This document shows positions 1 through 7,199 of a DNA stretch of 14,531 bases, piece by piece. Source of the stretch: JBJFGR01 sp051892875. GTDB lineage: Bacteria; Pseudomonadota; Gammaproteobacteria; Enterobacterales; Succinivibrionaceae. The position numbers and the translations under genes were made by a program. Below the pieces are notes generated by a model that saw only the letters and a list, made by a program, of their open reading frames with translations, ran no database searches and had not been told where the DNA came from. Location of the stretch: contig JBJFGR010000055.1 in assembly GCA_051892875.1 (NCBI GenBank), forward strand, positions 1-14,531. The letters are read 5' to 3'. Position 1 is the stretch's first letter. Each line of letters begins with the position of its first letter.

Positions 1-2
1 GC

Positions 3-509
3 AAAACACCTACTACAATTACAGCGATTATAACTTCTGAACCGGACATGGAGACTGTCAACGTCAATGACGTATATTTAGTCTCTGCAACATTCAATTA
101 TCAACATTCAAGTGGTTGGAAAAATGACACTGGCTTTTATAAAGTAACTGCTGTGAATAATTATTCATATACAACAGTACAAAACGTCAGTTACGTGTCA
201 GGCGATGGAAGATACAGATTCACTGAAGGTGTATGGACTTCAGAAACAGGCTATATTGCACCAGGTTATTATGAAATTTCAAATTATGTCAGTTTAGCTT
301 CTATGACATTAACAAGCATAGATGCACCAAGTTTTACAGTAGAAAAACAAAATAGTCCAGTTATAAATGAAACATCTAATATGAAAGCAAAATTGACAGA
401 ATTGAATAGTAATAATTTGTCAACTTATTATAGCACTATGTCATGCATGGATTTATCAAATGTAACTATAAGTACTGACCACAAGTATGAAGTTTTGATG
501 GGAGCTTAA
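3..509 (+). CDS. C-terminal part of a probable tail-fibre/virion protein (5' end outside window)
   Basis: The frame is open from the first complete codon at base 3 to the TAA at 507-509, so 168 residues of a longer protein are visible. The ATG at 48 has no clear ribosome-binding site and is more likely an internal Met. The visible part is rich in Ser, Thr, Asn, Tyr and Val with few charged residues and no membrane segment, which is typical of beta-structured phage fibre or adhesin tips. The stop is one base from the next ATG. No catalytic motif is visible. The fibre assignment rests on composition and on the neighbouring fibre gene at 2150, not on a recognised domain, so any exposed virion protein would also fit. 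Confidence 0.6.
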   Translation, partial: KTPTTITAIITSEPDMETVNVNDVYLVSATFNYQHSSGWKNDTGFYKVTAVNNYSYTTVQNVSYVSGDGRYRFTEGVWTSETGYIAPGYYEISNYVSLASMTLTSIDAPSFTVEKQNSPVINETSNMKAKLTELNSNNLSTYYSTMSCMDLSNVTISTDHKYEVLMGA

Positions 510-510
510 A

Positions 511-1167
511 ATGATTTATGTTCTAAATAAAGAAAATTTTAAATTTATTGGCAGATTTGATAATATGAAATTTGCTAAAGAGATGTTAAATAAAGAAGGA
601 ATACTAGAAGATGATTGTATCTTTGCAGAGGAAACCGGTATGAAATATGTAAGTAGAATTGTAGAAGTAGATGGTAAAGTGATTTACAATAACAAAGACT
701 GGTGGACTAAAGAAGCACCATATATTATAGAAGATTACGAAAATCACTCAGTATATGATTTTTTGGAAGTCAATAAACCAGAAGAAGAACGAACTAAAGT
801 TTCATTAGACCGATTTAAGAGAGAATTGTGTCAAAATGTAAACCGAATAAATGAGATTGACGGCCGAGCAGGCGAAGTATGTTATAACATAGAAATTGGT
901 AACGAGGTAATTGCGTTATTTAGAGAAGAGTGTATCTTGACTGATTTCCAGGGTATAACTCCAATGCAAATTGGAGCTAAACTTGCTCAGGCTTACACAC
1001 TACTCATGACTGGTTCATTCCGTGAAGCAAAACAGATTTTCATGAATGTAGATACTGACACATTTTTGACAGATGAAAGAAAGCAGAAATACATTGATAT
1101 GCTAGATTCTGCTGATGCTATTAGTTATGCTGATGCTAAAGATTATATTTTCACTACAGAAGAATAG
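511..1167 (+). CDS. Unknown 218-residue protein, possible fibre-assembly or accessory protein
   Basis: I do not recognise the family. The start lies one base after the stop of the upstream fibre-like gene, with GGGAG about ten bases upstream, so the two are probably co-translated. Residues 1-70 look like a small alpha/beta domain (VLNKENFKFIGRFDN then alternating charged and hydrophobic stretches). The middle has a charged helix around EEERTKVSLDRFKREL. The C-terminal third is helical and Ala-rich (IGAKLAQAYTLLMTGSFREA). There is no signal peptide or membrane segment. Genes directly after a fibre gene are often fibre chaperones, and the length suits that, but this is an inference from position only. 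It ends in TAG, and the next start is about 55 bases away. Confidence 0.65.
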   Translation: MIYVLNKENFKFIGRFDNMKFAKEMLNKEGILEDDCIFAEETGMKYVSRIVEVDGKVIYNNKDWWTKEAPYIIEDYENHSVYDFLEVNKPEEERTKVSLDRFKRELCQNVNRINEIDGRAGEVCYNIEIGNEVIALFREECILTDFQGITPMQIGAKLAQAYTLLMTGSFREAKQIFMNVDTDTFLTDERKQKYIDMLDSADAISYADAKDYIFTTEE

Positions 1168-1190
1168 AATTAAATCTAAAATTCTTTTAT
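1166..1190 (+). terminator. Weak candidate terminator after the 511 gene
   Basis: AGAATT at 1166-1171 can pair with AATTCT at 1180-1185 across an 8-base loop, followed by a short T-rich run. The stem is AT-rich and starts inside the stop codon of the upstream gene, so the call is weak. Confidence 0.25.
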
Positions 1191-1203
1191 TCAGAAATAT
1201 TAA

Positions 1204-1256
1204 TAATATGAGGTAATTATTATGGCACAAACAACAAGTGTATTATGGTCAGTAGA
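1204..1256 (+). repeat. 53-bp direct repeat, copy 1 (RBS plus first 11 codons of a fibre gene)
   Basis: This stretch matches 2132-2184 at 52 of 53 positions, the only difference being T at 1220 versus A at 2148. It contains a GAGG ribosome-binding site, the ATG at 1222 and codons for MAQTTSVLWSV. The match stops abruptly at both ends. The two copies bracket the holin/peptidase cassette. Confidence 0.92.
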
Positions 1257-1356
1257 ACTGACTGATGAGACTTTAGTTAACTTGACGGTATGGTTCAAGG
1301 CTGACCTAGCTAACGGCCTATATAGGTTCTATCTCGTGGAGGAAGCACGCACATGA
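1222..1356 (+). CDS. 44-residue ORF: fibre-type N-terminus joined to an unrelated tail, ahead of the holin gene
   Basis: The ATG has the same GAGG leader as the fibre gene at 2150, and the first 11 residues, MAQTTSVLWSV, are identical to that protein. From residue 12 the sequence diverges (ELTDETLVNLTVWF and on) and ends at a TGA that overlaps the holin start in ATGA. The gene is therefore probably translated and couples ribosomes into the holin gene. The second part is visibly richer in G and C than the genes around it. I infer a chimera: a copied fibre start fused to the end of a small gene that preceded a foreign lysis cassette. It may have no function beyond coupling. Confidence 0.6.
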   Translation: MAQTTSVLWSVELTDETLVNLTVWFKADLANGLYRFYLVEEART

Positions 1357-1643
1357 CAGACATCGTGACAGCAATCGTATCAGCAATCTCTCCAGCAGCT
1401 CTTCCTATCGTCGTCTGCGTCTTGGGTTGTGTATTCATATACTTGAAGATAGGTAGTGACAGAAAGCAGACGAAGATTGAACGCGATAATATAAGTGAAT
1501 CAATTGACCTTAGACTTACGATCTGTGAACATGACATAACATTCATGAAGGAACAGAATCAGGTCTTTGCGGATAAATTAGATCGTATCTTAGATGAATT
1601 GACAGCGATTAAAGTGGAATTAGCGAAGAAGGCGGAGAAATGA
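1353..1643 (+). CDS. Holin-like protein, one membrane segment plus coiled coil
   Basis: A 96-residue protein with one strong hydrophobic segment at about residues 7-32 (IVSAISPAALPIVVCVLGCV), followed by a charged helical tail to residue 96 with regular spacing typical of a coiled coil and a Lys-rich end. Small size, N-terminal membrane segment, cytoplasmic charged tail and direct coupling to a peptidoglycan peptidase fit a class III type holin or holin partner. Such proteins permeabilise the inner membrane so that the endolysin reaches the wall. The start has GGAGG upstream and overlaps the preceding stop. The stop overlaps the next start as ATGA. The family is called from topology and context, so another small membrane lysis protein is possible. 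Confidence 0.7.
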   Translation: MTDIVTAIVSAISPAALPIVVCVLGCVFIYLKIGSDRKQTKIERDNISESIDLRLTICEHDITFMKEQNQVFADKLDRILDELTAIKVELAKKAEK

Positions 1644-2050
1644 TTGACATTACACATTTCAGATTCAAAGAGTTGTTAAAGACTGACAGTGGACTTGACA
1701 ACATACCAAACGATATGAACGTCATACGTAACTTGGTCAGATTGTCAGAATTCTTACAGATTATTCGTAATGAATTACAACTACCTATCATCGTTAATTC
1801 TGGTTATCGAAGTAAAGAAGTCAATGAAGCGGTTGGCGGCGTATTGTCTAGTTATCACGTCAAAGGATTAGCAGCAGACATCAAATGTGCAGACATGGAC
1901 AAATTGCTAGCCGTATTGCATTCTCACTTGATGGATATTGACCAACTTGGCATATACTATAACTCGACGACACAGCTATGGTTCCATGTAGGACTAGCGG
2001 AAGATGGTAAAGTTCCACGTACACAAATCTTCACACATGAAGTCAAATGA
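1640..2050 (+). CDS. M15-family peptidoglycan peptidase (endolysin, D-Ala-D-Ala carboxypeptidase-like)
   Basis: This 136-residue protein shows the zinc-peptidase M15 pattern. SYHVKGLAADIK places the first two ligands at His73 and Asp80. DQLGIYY at 101-107 corresponds to the DQLI stretch of the family. WFHVGL gives the third ligand, His116. VNSGYRS at 52-58 is the usual strand before the ligand loop. Family members cleave peptide bonds in the bacterial cell wall, and phage members act as endolysins. The length fits a single catalytic domain with no wall-binding domain and no signal peptide, which agrees with release through the holin encoded just upstream in an ATGA overlap. The bond cleaved cannot be read from sequence. 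Confidence 0.88.
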   Translation: MIDITHFRFKELLKTDSGLDNIPNDMNVIRNLVRLSEFLQIIRNELQLPIIVNSGYRSKEVNEAVGGVLSSYHVKGLAADIKCADMDKLLAVLHSHLMDIDQLGIYYNSTTQLWFHVGLAEDGKVPRTQIFTHEVK

Positions 2051-2096
2051 ACAATAAATGTTAGCATTGACCTTTAACAATGATAATATTATGACT

Positions 2097-2104
2097 AATA
2101 AATA
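2097..2104 (+). promoter_or_regulatory. Candidate late promoter (AATAAATA) before the fibre gene
   Basis: AATAAATA differs by one base from the T4 late box TATAAATA. It lies in the 99-base gap after the peptidase gene. With a start site about six bases downstream it would give a leader of roughly 40 bases including the GAGG of the fibre gene. The same box with the same G after it recurs before 3749 and 13529. Confidence 0.4.
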
Positions 2105-2131
2105 GAACATGATTTCCCAATTCGTTGTAAG

Positions 2132-2184
2132 TAATATGAGGTAATTAATATGGCACAAACAACAAGTGTATTATGGTCAGTAGA
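2132..2184 (+). repeat. 53-bp direct repeat, copy 2 (start of the intact fibre gene)
   Basis: This is the second copy of the repeat at 1204-1256 with a single mismatch. Here it continues into the full fibre gene, so it is probably the original location of the fibre start, or the site where recombination resolved. Confidence 0.92.
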
Positions 2185-3709
2185 TCAAGGTTTAGGTGAA
2201 AAAGCAAAAGAACAAGCTCGTCAGAATATTGGAGCAGCCTCTGAAAAATTGACTGAAGTTGTTAATAATCATACTGAAAAGATTGAAGCAAATACAACAG
2301 AAATTGGTCAAATCAAAGACGATGTTGCAGGTATAGAATCTGCACTATTAAATAAGAAAGACAAGCAGTCTGCAAATACTTTCATTGGTTCTTCTACAAA
2401 GACTATTAAGAACATATTACAAGACGAAAATGGTGAATTGAATGTTGAATTTGAAGACATTGACTTACCACAAGAAGTTCCTAATATAGAGATTACTTCT
2501 GAAGATAACTCAGTTAAAGTCATTGAGACTACAGACACTCAGACTAACACCAAGAAATTTGACCTTTCTGTAGATGTAGATGATAAAATACCAGACCCAT
2601 CTACATCTAATCCGTTGATGGCCGGAACTGCTTCTGTTGGCTTATCAAGCAAATACGCAAGAGAAGACCATGTCCACCCTTCAGACACGTCCAAAGAAGC
2701 TGTGTCCAATAAGACCTCTGTAGTATTAGGAACTTCTAACAGCAAGTACCCTACTGACAAGGCAGTCGCTGACTTCGTCAATTCTTCCATCGCTACCAAT
2801 ACTGCCAACTACATTTCAAATAACGGTGAGCCTTTCACATCCTTGGAACAGTTGGAGGCTTATACAGGCACAGTCACCAATAATGACTATGCGTTCGTCA
2901 CTGGCACAGATTCTGCAGGTAACACGTACTATGACCGCTATAAGGCTACAGTCAGTGAGTCTACAGTCACATGGGCTCTTGAATATCGTCTTAATAACAG
3001 TTCCTTTACCGCAGCTCAATGGGCAGCAATCAATTCAGGCGTTACTTCTGATAAAGTCAATTATTGGGACGGAAAGCAAGATGCTTTGACATTTGACGGC
3101 ACATATAACGGAAGCAATAATAAGGCAGCAACTGTCTCGTCCATCACGTCACGCATCAATAACTTAGACGCTGCTGTCACTAGCACAGACGGCATAAACG
3201 TGCAGGTGAAGGTTACTCAGACTGACGGCAAGGTGACTGATGTCAACATCACCGAGGACAATACGGCTTCTATGGATTCAGTCAGTACTCTATCCAACAC
3301 AGTTAGTAATCTGACATATCAAGTACAAGCGAATACTGATGAATTAGCTTCTATACAGTCGAAGAAAGTGGACATAGTTCAACTGTTATTTTATAGTAAT
3401 ACTGGAAATACTACTGTATTAGATAAGAAGTTTATTGGTAATAACTATAAAGAATATGCGGGTAATATAGGATTTACTACAACTTCTTCTGGTAATATGA
3501 GTATCTGCGCATTTGACATGAATAACGAATTGATTTATAAAGCTCAATGTGTTAACTTTAGTGGACCATCAACAGGTGTCACTAACTTTATTCCATTTAT
3601 TTTCAAAGAGACTGGTGATGAAAGAATTTCTTACATTGGTATAAAGGGTTCTTCTACTAATAGTAATGCGAATATAACTCATTTGTTCTATATTGGTAAG
3701 ACGGAATAA
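2150..3709 (+). CDS. Tail-fibre protein (mosaic)
   Basis: A 519-residue protein with several fibre signatures in order. Residues 15-29 contain EKAKEQARQNIGA, a repeat-type motif common near fibre N-termini. Residues 31-70 form a probable coiled coil. Residues 159-177 carry GTASVGLSSKYAREDHVHP, a motif widespread in gut and temperate phage fibres. Residues 184-214 contain YPTDKAVADFV. Residues 245-300 (NDYAFVTGTDSAG, SSFTAAQWAAINSG) are another common fibre module. The C-terminal region (about 405-519) is likely the receptor-facing tip. The start is set by GAGG and by the repeat shared with 1222. Bases about 2600-3280 are visibly more GC-rich than both ends, which suggests an exchanged central module. 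Role: host recognition at the virion tail. The receptor is not inferable. Confidence 0.85.
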   Translation: MAQTTSVLWSVDQGLGEKAKEQARQNIGAASEKLTEVVNNHTEKIEANTTEIGQIKDDVAGIESALLNKKDKQSANTFIGSSTKTIKNILQDENGELNVEFEDIDLPQEVPNIEITSEDNSVKVIETTDTQTNTKKFDLSVDVDDKIPDPSTSNPLMAGTASVGLSSKYAREDHVHPSDTSKEAVSNKTSVVLGTSNSKYPTDKAVADFVNSSIATNTANYISNNGEPFTSLEQLEAYTGTVTNNDYAFVTGTDSAGNTYYDRYKATVSESTVTWALEYRLNNSSFTAAQWAAINSGVTSDKVNYWDGKQDALTFDGTYNGSNNKAATVSSITSRINNLDAAVTSTDGINVQVKVTQTDGKVTDVNITEDNTASMDSVSTLSNTVSNLTYQVQANTDELASIQSKKVDIVQLLFYSNTGNTTVLDKKFIGNNYKEYAGNIGFTTTSSGNMSICAFDMNNELIYKAQCVNFSGPSTGVTNFIPFIFKETGDERISYIGIKGSSTNSNANITHLFYIGKTE

Positions 3710-3736
3710 TATAGAATAGATCTTCTTTAAAACTAC

Positions 3737-3744
3737 AATAAATA
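3737..3744 (+). promoter_or_regulatory. Candidate late promoter (AATAAATA) four bases before the 3749 start
   Basis: AATAAATAG is followed by AAT and then ATG at 3749. There is no Shine-Dalgarno sequence between box and start. If the box works like a T4 late promoter, the transcript would begin at or just beyond the start codon. The layout is the same as at 13517. Confidence 0.4.
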
Positions 3745-3748
3745 GAAT

Positions 3749-4288
3749 ATGAATAGACTATGGAAAAGATTTGATCAATCATTGGATGATGATAGTGGAT
3801 TGCATGGAATTCGCCGTTTGGTGAATAATGCAACTACTATTTCTGCAATGTTTGAAGCAAATGGAATTATAACTGAAGCACAGAATACTTTGTTTTCTCT
3901 ACAACAAAGAAATAAGAAGATTGATTTATCAACACATTATAGAGATGTTGATAATGTTTTGGTATATGTTTTCTTAAAAGGTTTACAGACTATACCATCA
4001 AAGACTAAGGCATATCGTCTTGGTTTAATTGATATAAATGGTAAACTTATAAGACAACCAAAAACAAAAGAAGAAAATGAATGTATATCTAATCTTGATT
4101 TATTGATGTTTAAATTGAGAGATTGGTTGAAGCCTAAAATGGGTTATCTTTCTACAGTTTCTTGGGTAAAGAATGTTGCAAATAATGTAAGATACCAAAA
4201 TTATTTTTCTAATACAGATATGGTAGCTAAGCATTATATTATTCGTAAACTCAATGATGAATTAAATAAGTTATTGAAGAAGGGTTAA
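3749..4288 (+). CDS. Conserved T4-type phage protein, probably virion associated
   Basis: A 179-residue, mostly helical protein without membrane segments. Residues about 85-130 (KAYRLGLIDINGKLI, then TKEENECISNLDLLMFKL) resemble a stretch I associate with unnamed conserved proteins in the structural regions of T4-like phages, with a K-x-G-I-I-D-x-x-G pattern followed by an E-rich helix and L-x-F-K-L. I cannot name a function. The start has no ribosome-binding site and lies directly after a TATAAATA-like box, so initiation may be leaderless. It is one base upstream of the next gene and probably heads the transcription unit that runs to 8462. Confidence 0.65.
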   Translation: MNRLWKRFDQSLDDDSGLHGIRRLVNNATTISAMFEANGIITEAQNTLFSLQQRNKKIDLSTHYRDVDNVLVYVFLKGLQTIPSKTKAYRLGLIDINGKLIRQPKTKEENECISNLDLLMFKLRDWLKPKMGYLSTVSWVKNVANNVRYQNYFSNTDMVAKHYIIRKLNDELNKLLKKG

Positions 4289-4289
4289 T

Positions 4290-4523
4290 ATGGTTAGATG
4301 TCCTGAATGTGATTCAAGAGATTATGCAAGATATGGTTTTACTTTAGTTGATGGAGAGTATTATTATACAAAGATAGAAGAAGTTAGAAAATGTTGTCCT
4401 ATAAAAGTAAAACTTATATCACATAATTCAGGACAAATACAAGTTGATTATAATGGAACTACTTATACAAAATCATATAAAGATTTTATGACAAGTTCCT
4501 GGCGTGATTTCGATTCTTATTGA
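4290..4523 (+). CDS. Small CxxC protein, unknown function
   Basis: A 77-residue protein that begins MVRCPECDSRDYARYG, half of a zinc-ribbon knuckle. The only other cysteines are the adjacent pair in RKCCPIK (about residue 34), so a complete four-Cys site could form from C4, C7, C35 and C36, or the protein could dimerise around metal. The rest is beta-like (GQIQVDYNGTTYTKSYKDF). It starts one base after the upstream stop and its stop is one base before the probable start of the metalloprotease gene. Function not recognised. Confidence 0.6.
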   Translation: MVRCPECDSRDYARYGFTLVDGEYYYTKIEEVRKCCPIKVKLISHNSGQIQVDYNGTTYTKSYKDFMTSSWRDFDSY

Positions 4524-4524
4524 T

Positions 4525-4980
4525 ATGAAAATAGCAAATGATAAAAGAAGAGCTGCACAAATAGTTCAGCCTAAAGATTTAAATCTACAGATGATGTTCG
4601 CAGAATGCAATCGTCTGTATTTTAATGATGAATTAAAAGAAATTCCTATTGAATTTGAACATAATGATGTAAATTATGGTGAGTTTTATTATGATATAAC
4701 TCCAAAAGGAATTGATAATTGTCATATAAAGATTGCTGATAATCATGAAAGAACTAAGAAGGAATATGTATCTACATTAGTTCATGAAATGATACATTAT
4801 AAAATTATGTCTGAAATACCACAATCAGATATTAAACAAGCATTATGGTATAAAGATGATGGAGATATGGAAACCTATAATAAATTAATGTTTCAAGATG
4901 AATATGTCCATTCTGATAAATTTAAAAATATTGCTTCTTTAATAAATAAAATATATGATTTAAATATACATTTGAGGTAG
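4525..4980 (+). CDS. SprT-like zinc metalloprotease
   Basis: From the ATG at 4525 the protein has 151 residues. The SprT-like order is present: a leading helix and strand (FAECNRLYFNDELKEIPIEF), then LVHEMIH with His87, Glu88 and His91 as HExxH zinc and catalytic residues, then HSDKF with His129 in the position of the third ligand, as in the family's HGxxF. No C-terminal zinc ribbon follows, unlike full-length SprT or Spartan. An upstream in-frame GTG at 4504 overlaps the preceding gene. The ATG, one base after that gene's TGA, fits the packing of this region better. Cellular relatives cut DNA-protein crosslinks. Phage members are widespread but mostly uncharacterised, so substrate is unknown. 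Confidence 0.8.
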   Translation: MKIANDKRRAAQIVQPKDLNLQMMFAECNRLYFNDELKEIPIEFEHNDVNYGEFYYDITPKGIDNCHIKIADNHERTKKEYVSTLVHEMIHYKIMSEIPQSDIKQALWYKDDGDMETYNKLMFQDEYVHSDKFKNIASLINKIYDLNIHLR

Positions 4981-4983
4981 AAA

Positions 4984-6717
4984 ATGAATTATGAAGAAAT
5001 AGTTGACCAAATCGTCGATGAAATTGAAAAAGTAAAGCTTGTCAAGAACTATTATGAAGTAGATCCTGAAAATAACTACATTAAACGCCAATTTGAAATT
5101 GTCATGCAAGATAATATAGTTTGGGAAGTTGAGTTCCGCAGAGGACAAGGGTACTGGTGGAGAGGTAAAACATATCCATGGCGTATTATCCAGGAGGATA
5201 ACAATTCTGGATTTACTCAGATAGCATTCAGTATTCGTATGTTAAGAGATTATCTAAAAAAGGTTAAAGCAATTCTAGACGATGAAGTAAATGAAGATTT
5301 CTCTATGGGAATAGGAGCTCCATGTGGTTTGGACCAAGGAATTCCACATGGTGGAGATTGTAAAGGTGTTGCTATGGTAAAGTGGGGTCAATCTGCTCCA
5401 ACTGGTGTTAAAGCGGCACACTATCCTCAGTATTGGTTAAATCAATTACAAAAGAAGAAAAAGAAGAAAAAGAAAAAGGTTTTCAAAGAATCTTGTTATG
5501 AATATTTGACAGCAGAAAATCAGTTCTTAGATGAAAGTTTAAATGAAGCTGATATTCTATCAAGAGCAAAGGAAGTATTGACAAGATTTAAAGACAGTAT
5601 TACTACTGCTATTCGTAGACAAGATTCTACAGAAGCAGAAGCTACTCAAAATGATATTGAACAATTTAAGAAAGAAGTAAAGAATTCTGATAAGTTTACA
5701 ACAAGTAAGACTACAATCTTAGGTGCAATTGCTATTCTATTGATGGCATCAAATATGGCTGTTGCTGGAGATTTCCATCAAGCAGATAGATATATGCATA
5801 GATTAAATCATCATTATACATCTCAAGAAGTTATACCTTCAAAAACAGTATATCATGATGGACCAGATAGAAGAGATCTTCGTTTCCAAGATAATGATCC
5901 AACAAATGATTATGTTGATCCAAGAGATTATCGTCCACCACATGATAAACATTTTGGACCACATCATAAGCATGGAAAGACAACTACGATTTCAATTGGA
6001 AAAGGTGGCTTAAAGATAAATACAGAAAGTTTTTTAGGTGAAGCATCTATTTTAACAGAAGCTTCAGCTAAAGAGATGCTAAAGAAAATACCTGGAGTAT
6101 TAGCAAATTTTAAGAAGAAATTGAGTGCTGGTAAAAAAGAAGAAGTTCAGAATAATATAGAAGATTTACAAGACGAAATAAAATCAAGTGGAGTTTTAAG
6201 TAAATTCCGTAATGCTAAAGGTTTGCAGAAAACAATCTTTACTACAATGGCAGTTTTAATGTTAGCTGCAGGTGGAGCCCAAGCCGCAAACAATGCAAAT
6301 ATGGATAGTTATCTAGGTTCTCAACATGGTTCAACTACCATGACCAGTGATGGTTCAAATTTTGATGCAGTATTTGATAACATGGAAAAAGAAATAGATA
6401 AAGCATGTAAAGATGCTGGTCAAGATCAAAATCATTGTAATGTGTTAATAAACGGTAATTCACATCATTCCGATGGTCATTCTTCAGATGGTATTTCACT
6501 AGAAGTTGAAAAAGATAAAGATATTAGTGGTGGACACGTATATATGTTAAACGTTTCATCTGATGGTGAACATGAAGGATTTTGGTTAGTTAAACAAATG
6601 GATGATGGACAAGTATCTGTAAAACAATATACTCAGGGCGGAGAAACTGATTATAAGGTTGCATCAGATAGTCAAATTGCTTGGTTAAATGCACATGGTA
6701 ATAATTTCTTAAAGTAA
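4984..6717 (+). CDS. 577-residue protein with duplicated helical/signal-like modules; candidate processed internal head protein
   Basis: Not recognised as a whole. Residues 1-104 form a compact domain (MNYEEIVDQIVDEIEK; GYWWRGKTYPWRI). Residues 105-156 are Gly/Pro-rich with two Cys. Residues 157-165 are nine consecutive lysines. Two diverged copies of one module follow. Copy A (about 181-266) starts FLDESLNEADIL, continues as a charged helix, then a hydrophobic stretch ending ASNMAVAGD. Copy B (about 350-438) starts FLGEASILTEA, has the same type of helix, then a hydrophobic stretch ending GGAQAANN. Both hydrophobic stretches look like signal peptides with A-x-A-type sites. Between them lies a His-rich linker (HHKHGK and others). 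The C-terminal domain has Cys475 and Cys485. L-N-E-A, L-G-E-A and L-T-E-A match the T4 gp21 prohead-protease consensus L-x-E before A/G. The start has GAGG upstream. Confidence 0.7.
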   Translation: MNYEEIVDQIVDEIEKVKLVKNYYEVDPENNYIKRQFEIVMQDNIVWEVEFRRGQGYWWRGKTYPWRIIQEDNNSGFTQIAFSIRMLRDYLKKVKAILDDEVNEDFSMGIGAPCGLDQGIPHGGDCKGVAMVKWGQSAPTGVKAAHYPQYWLNQLQKKKKKKKKKVFKESCYEYLTAENQFLDESLNEADILSRAKEVLTRFKDSITTAIRRQDSTEAEATQNDIEQFKKEVKNSDKFTTSKTTILGAIAILLMASNMAVAGDFHQADRYMHRLNHHYTSQEVIPSKTVYHDGPDRRDLRFQDNDPTNDYVDPRDYRPPHDKHFGPHHKHGKTTTISIGKGGLKINTESFLGEASILTEASAKEMLKKIPGVLANFKKKLSAGKKEEVQNNIEDLQDEIKSSGVLSKFRNAKGLQKTIFTTMAVLMLAAGGAQAANNANMDSYLGSQHGSTTMTSDGSNFDAVFDNMEKEIDKACKDAGQDQNHCNVLINGNSHHSDGHSSDGISLEVEKDKDISGGHVYMLNVSSDGEHEGFWLVKQMDDGQVSVKQYTQGGETDYKVASDSQIAWLNAHGNNFLK

Positions 6718-6718
6718 C

Positions 6719-7186
6719 ATGAAAGAAGATTTCGAATTAACTAATTATATAGTAAATGGATATTGGTATACTTTTCATTATAGATTTACTCCAGGGAAAG
6801 GTACAGAAGGATATGACAAAGATTGTTTTATCTACTGTATTGGACCTTATGAAAAGAATATCAATTGTTTCTGGGGTATTAATTTACATCATTTAACATT
6901 GTCCAATAGAATTAGATTATTTGAAAAAATGTTATCAGATCAGCAGTTTATACGGGATGAAAAAAGGTATTTTTTTAATAAAGAAACTCTAATGTCATAT
7001 TTAAATGAACAAAATTCAAAAGTAGCTGGTATTAGAGTTTATAATAGGGAGAAAATTGACCAAGCATATCGAGTAAAAAATGAGGCTGTTGCCAAATATC
7101 TTTTTGAAGAAGGCCAATTGTTTATGTCAAATCCTTCACAGAAAGCAATTGAATATGCATTAAATTCTCGTAAATCACTTAAATAA
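6719..7186 (+). CDS. Conserved T4-type phage protein with GINLHHL motif, function unknown
   Basis: A 155-residue protein, soluble, with no signal peptide. Residues 15-60 (GYWYTFHYRFTPGKG, then GYDKDCFIYCIGP, then FWGINLHHLTLSNRIRL) follow a pattern seen in an unnamed family of T4-like phages: an aromatic strand, a Y-D/x-P core and a G-[IL]-N-[LF]-H-[YH]-L box leading into a helix. I know no function for that family. The second half is helical and basic. The ATG comes one base after the upstream stop with only a weak AAAG ribosome-binding site, so translational coupling is likely. A few T-rich bases and an A/T hairpin follow before the HNH gene. Confidence 0.6.
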   Translation: MKEDFELTNYIVNGYWYTFHYRFTPGKGTEGYDKDCFIYCIGPYEKNINCFWGINLHHLTLSNRIRLFEKMLSDQQFIRDEKRYFFNKETLMSYLNEQNSKVAGIRVYNREKIDQAYRVKNEAVAKYLFEEGQLFMSNPSQKAIEYALNSRKSLK

Positions 7187-7199
7187 AAAAGGGGTCTTT

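Noticed and set aside
2109..2144. Eleven-codon mini-ORF after the AATAAATA box (MISQFVVSNMR)
   Set aside because: It has no ribosome-binding site, overlaps the repeat leader, and is too short to support.
2826..3089. 87-residue plus-strand frame inside the fibre gene
   Set aside because: It is an out-of-frame shadow of a gene with strong fibre motifs.
4504..4524. GTG start giving the SprT-like protein seven more residues
   Set aside because: It lies inside the upstream gene, while ATG 4525 follows the stop by one base as elsewhere in this region.
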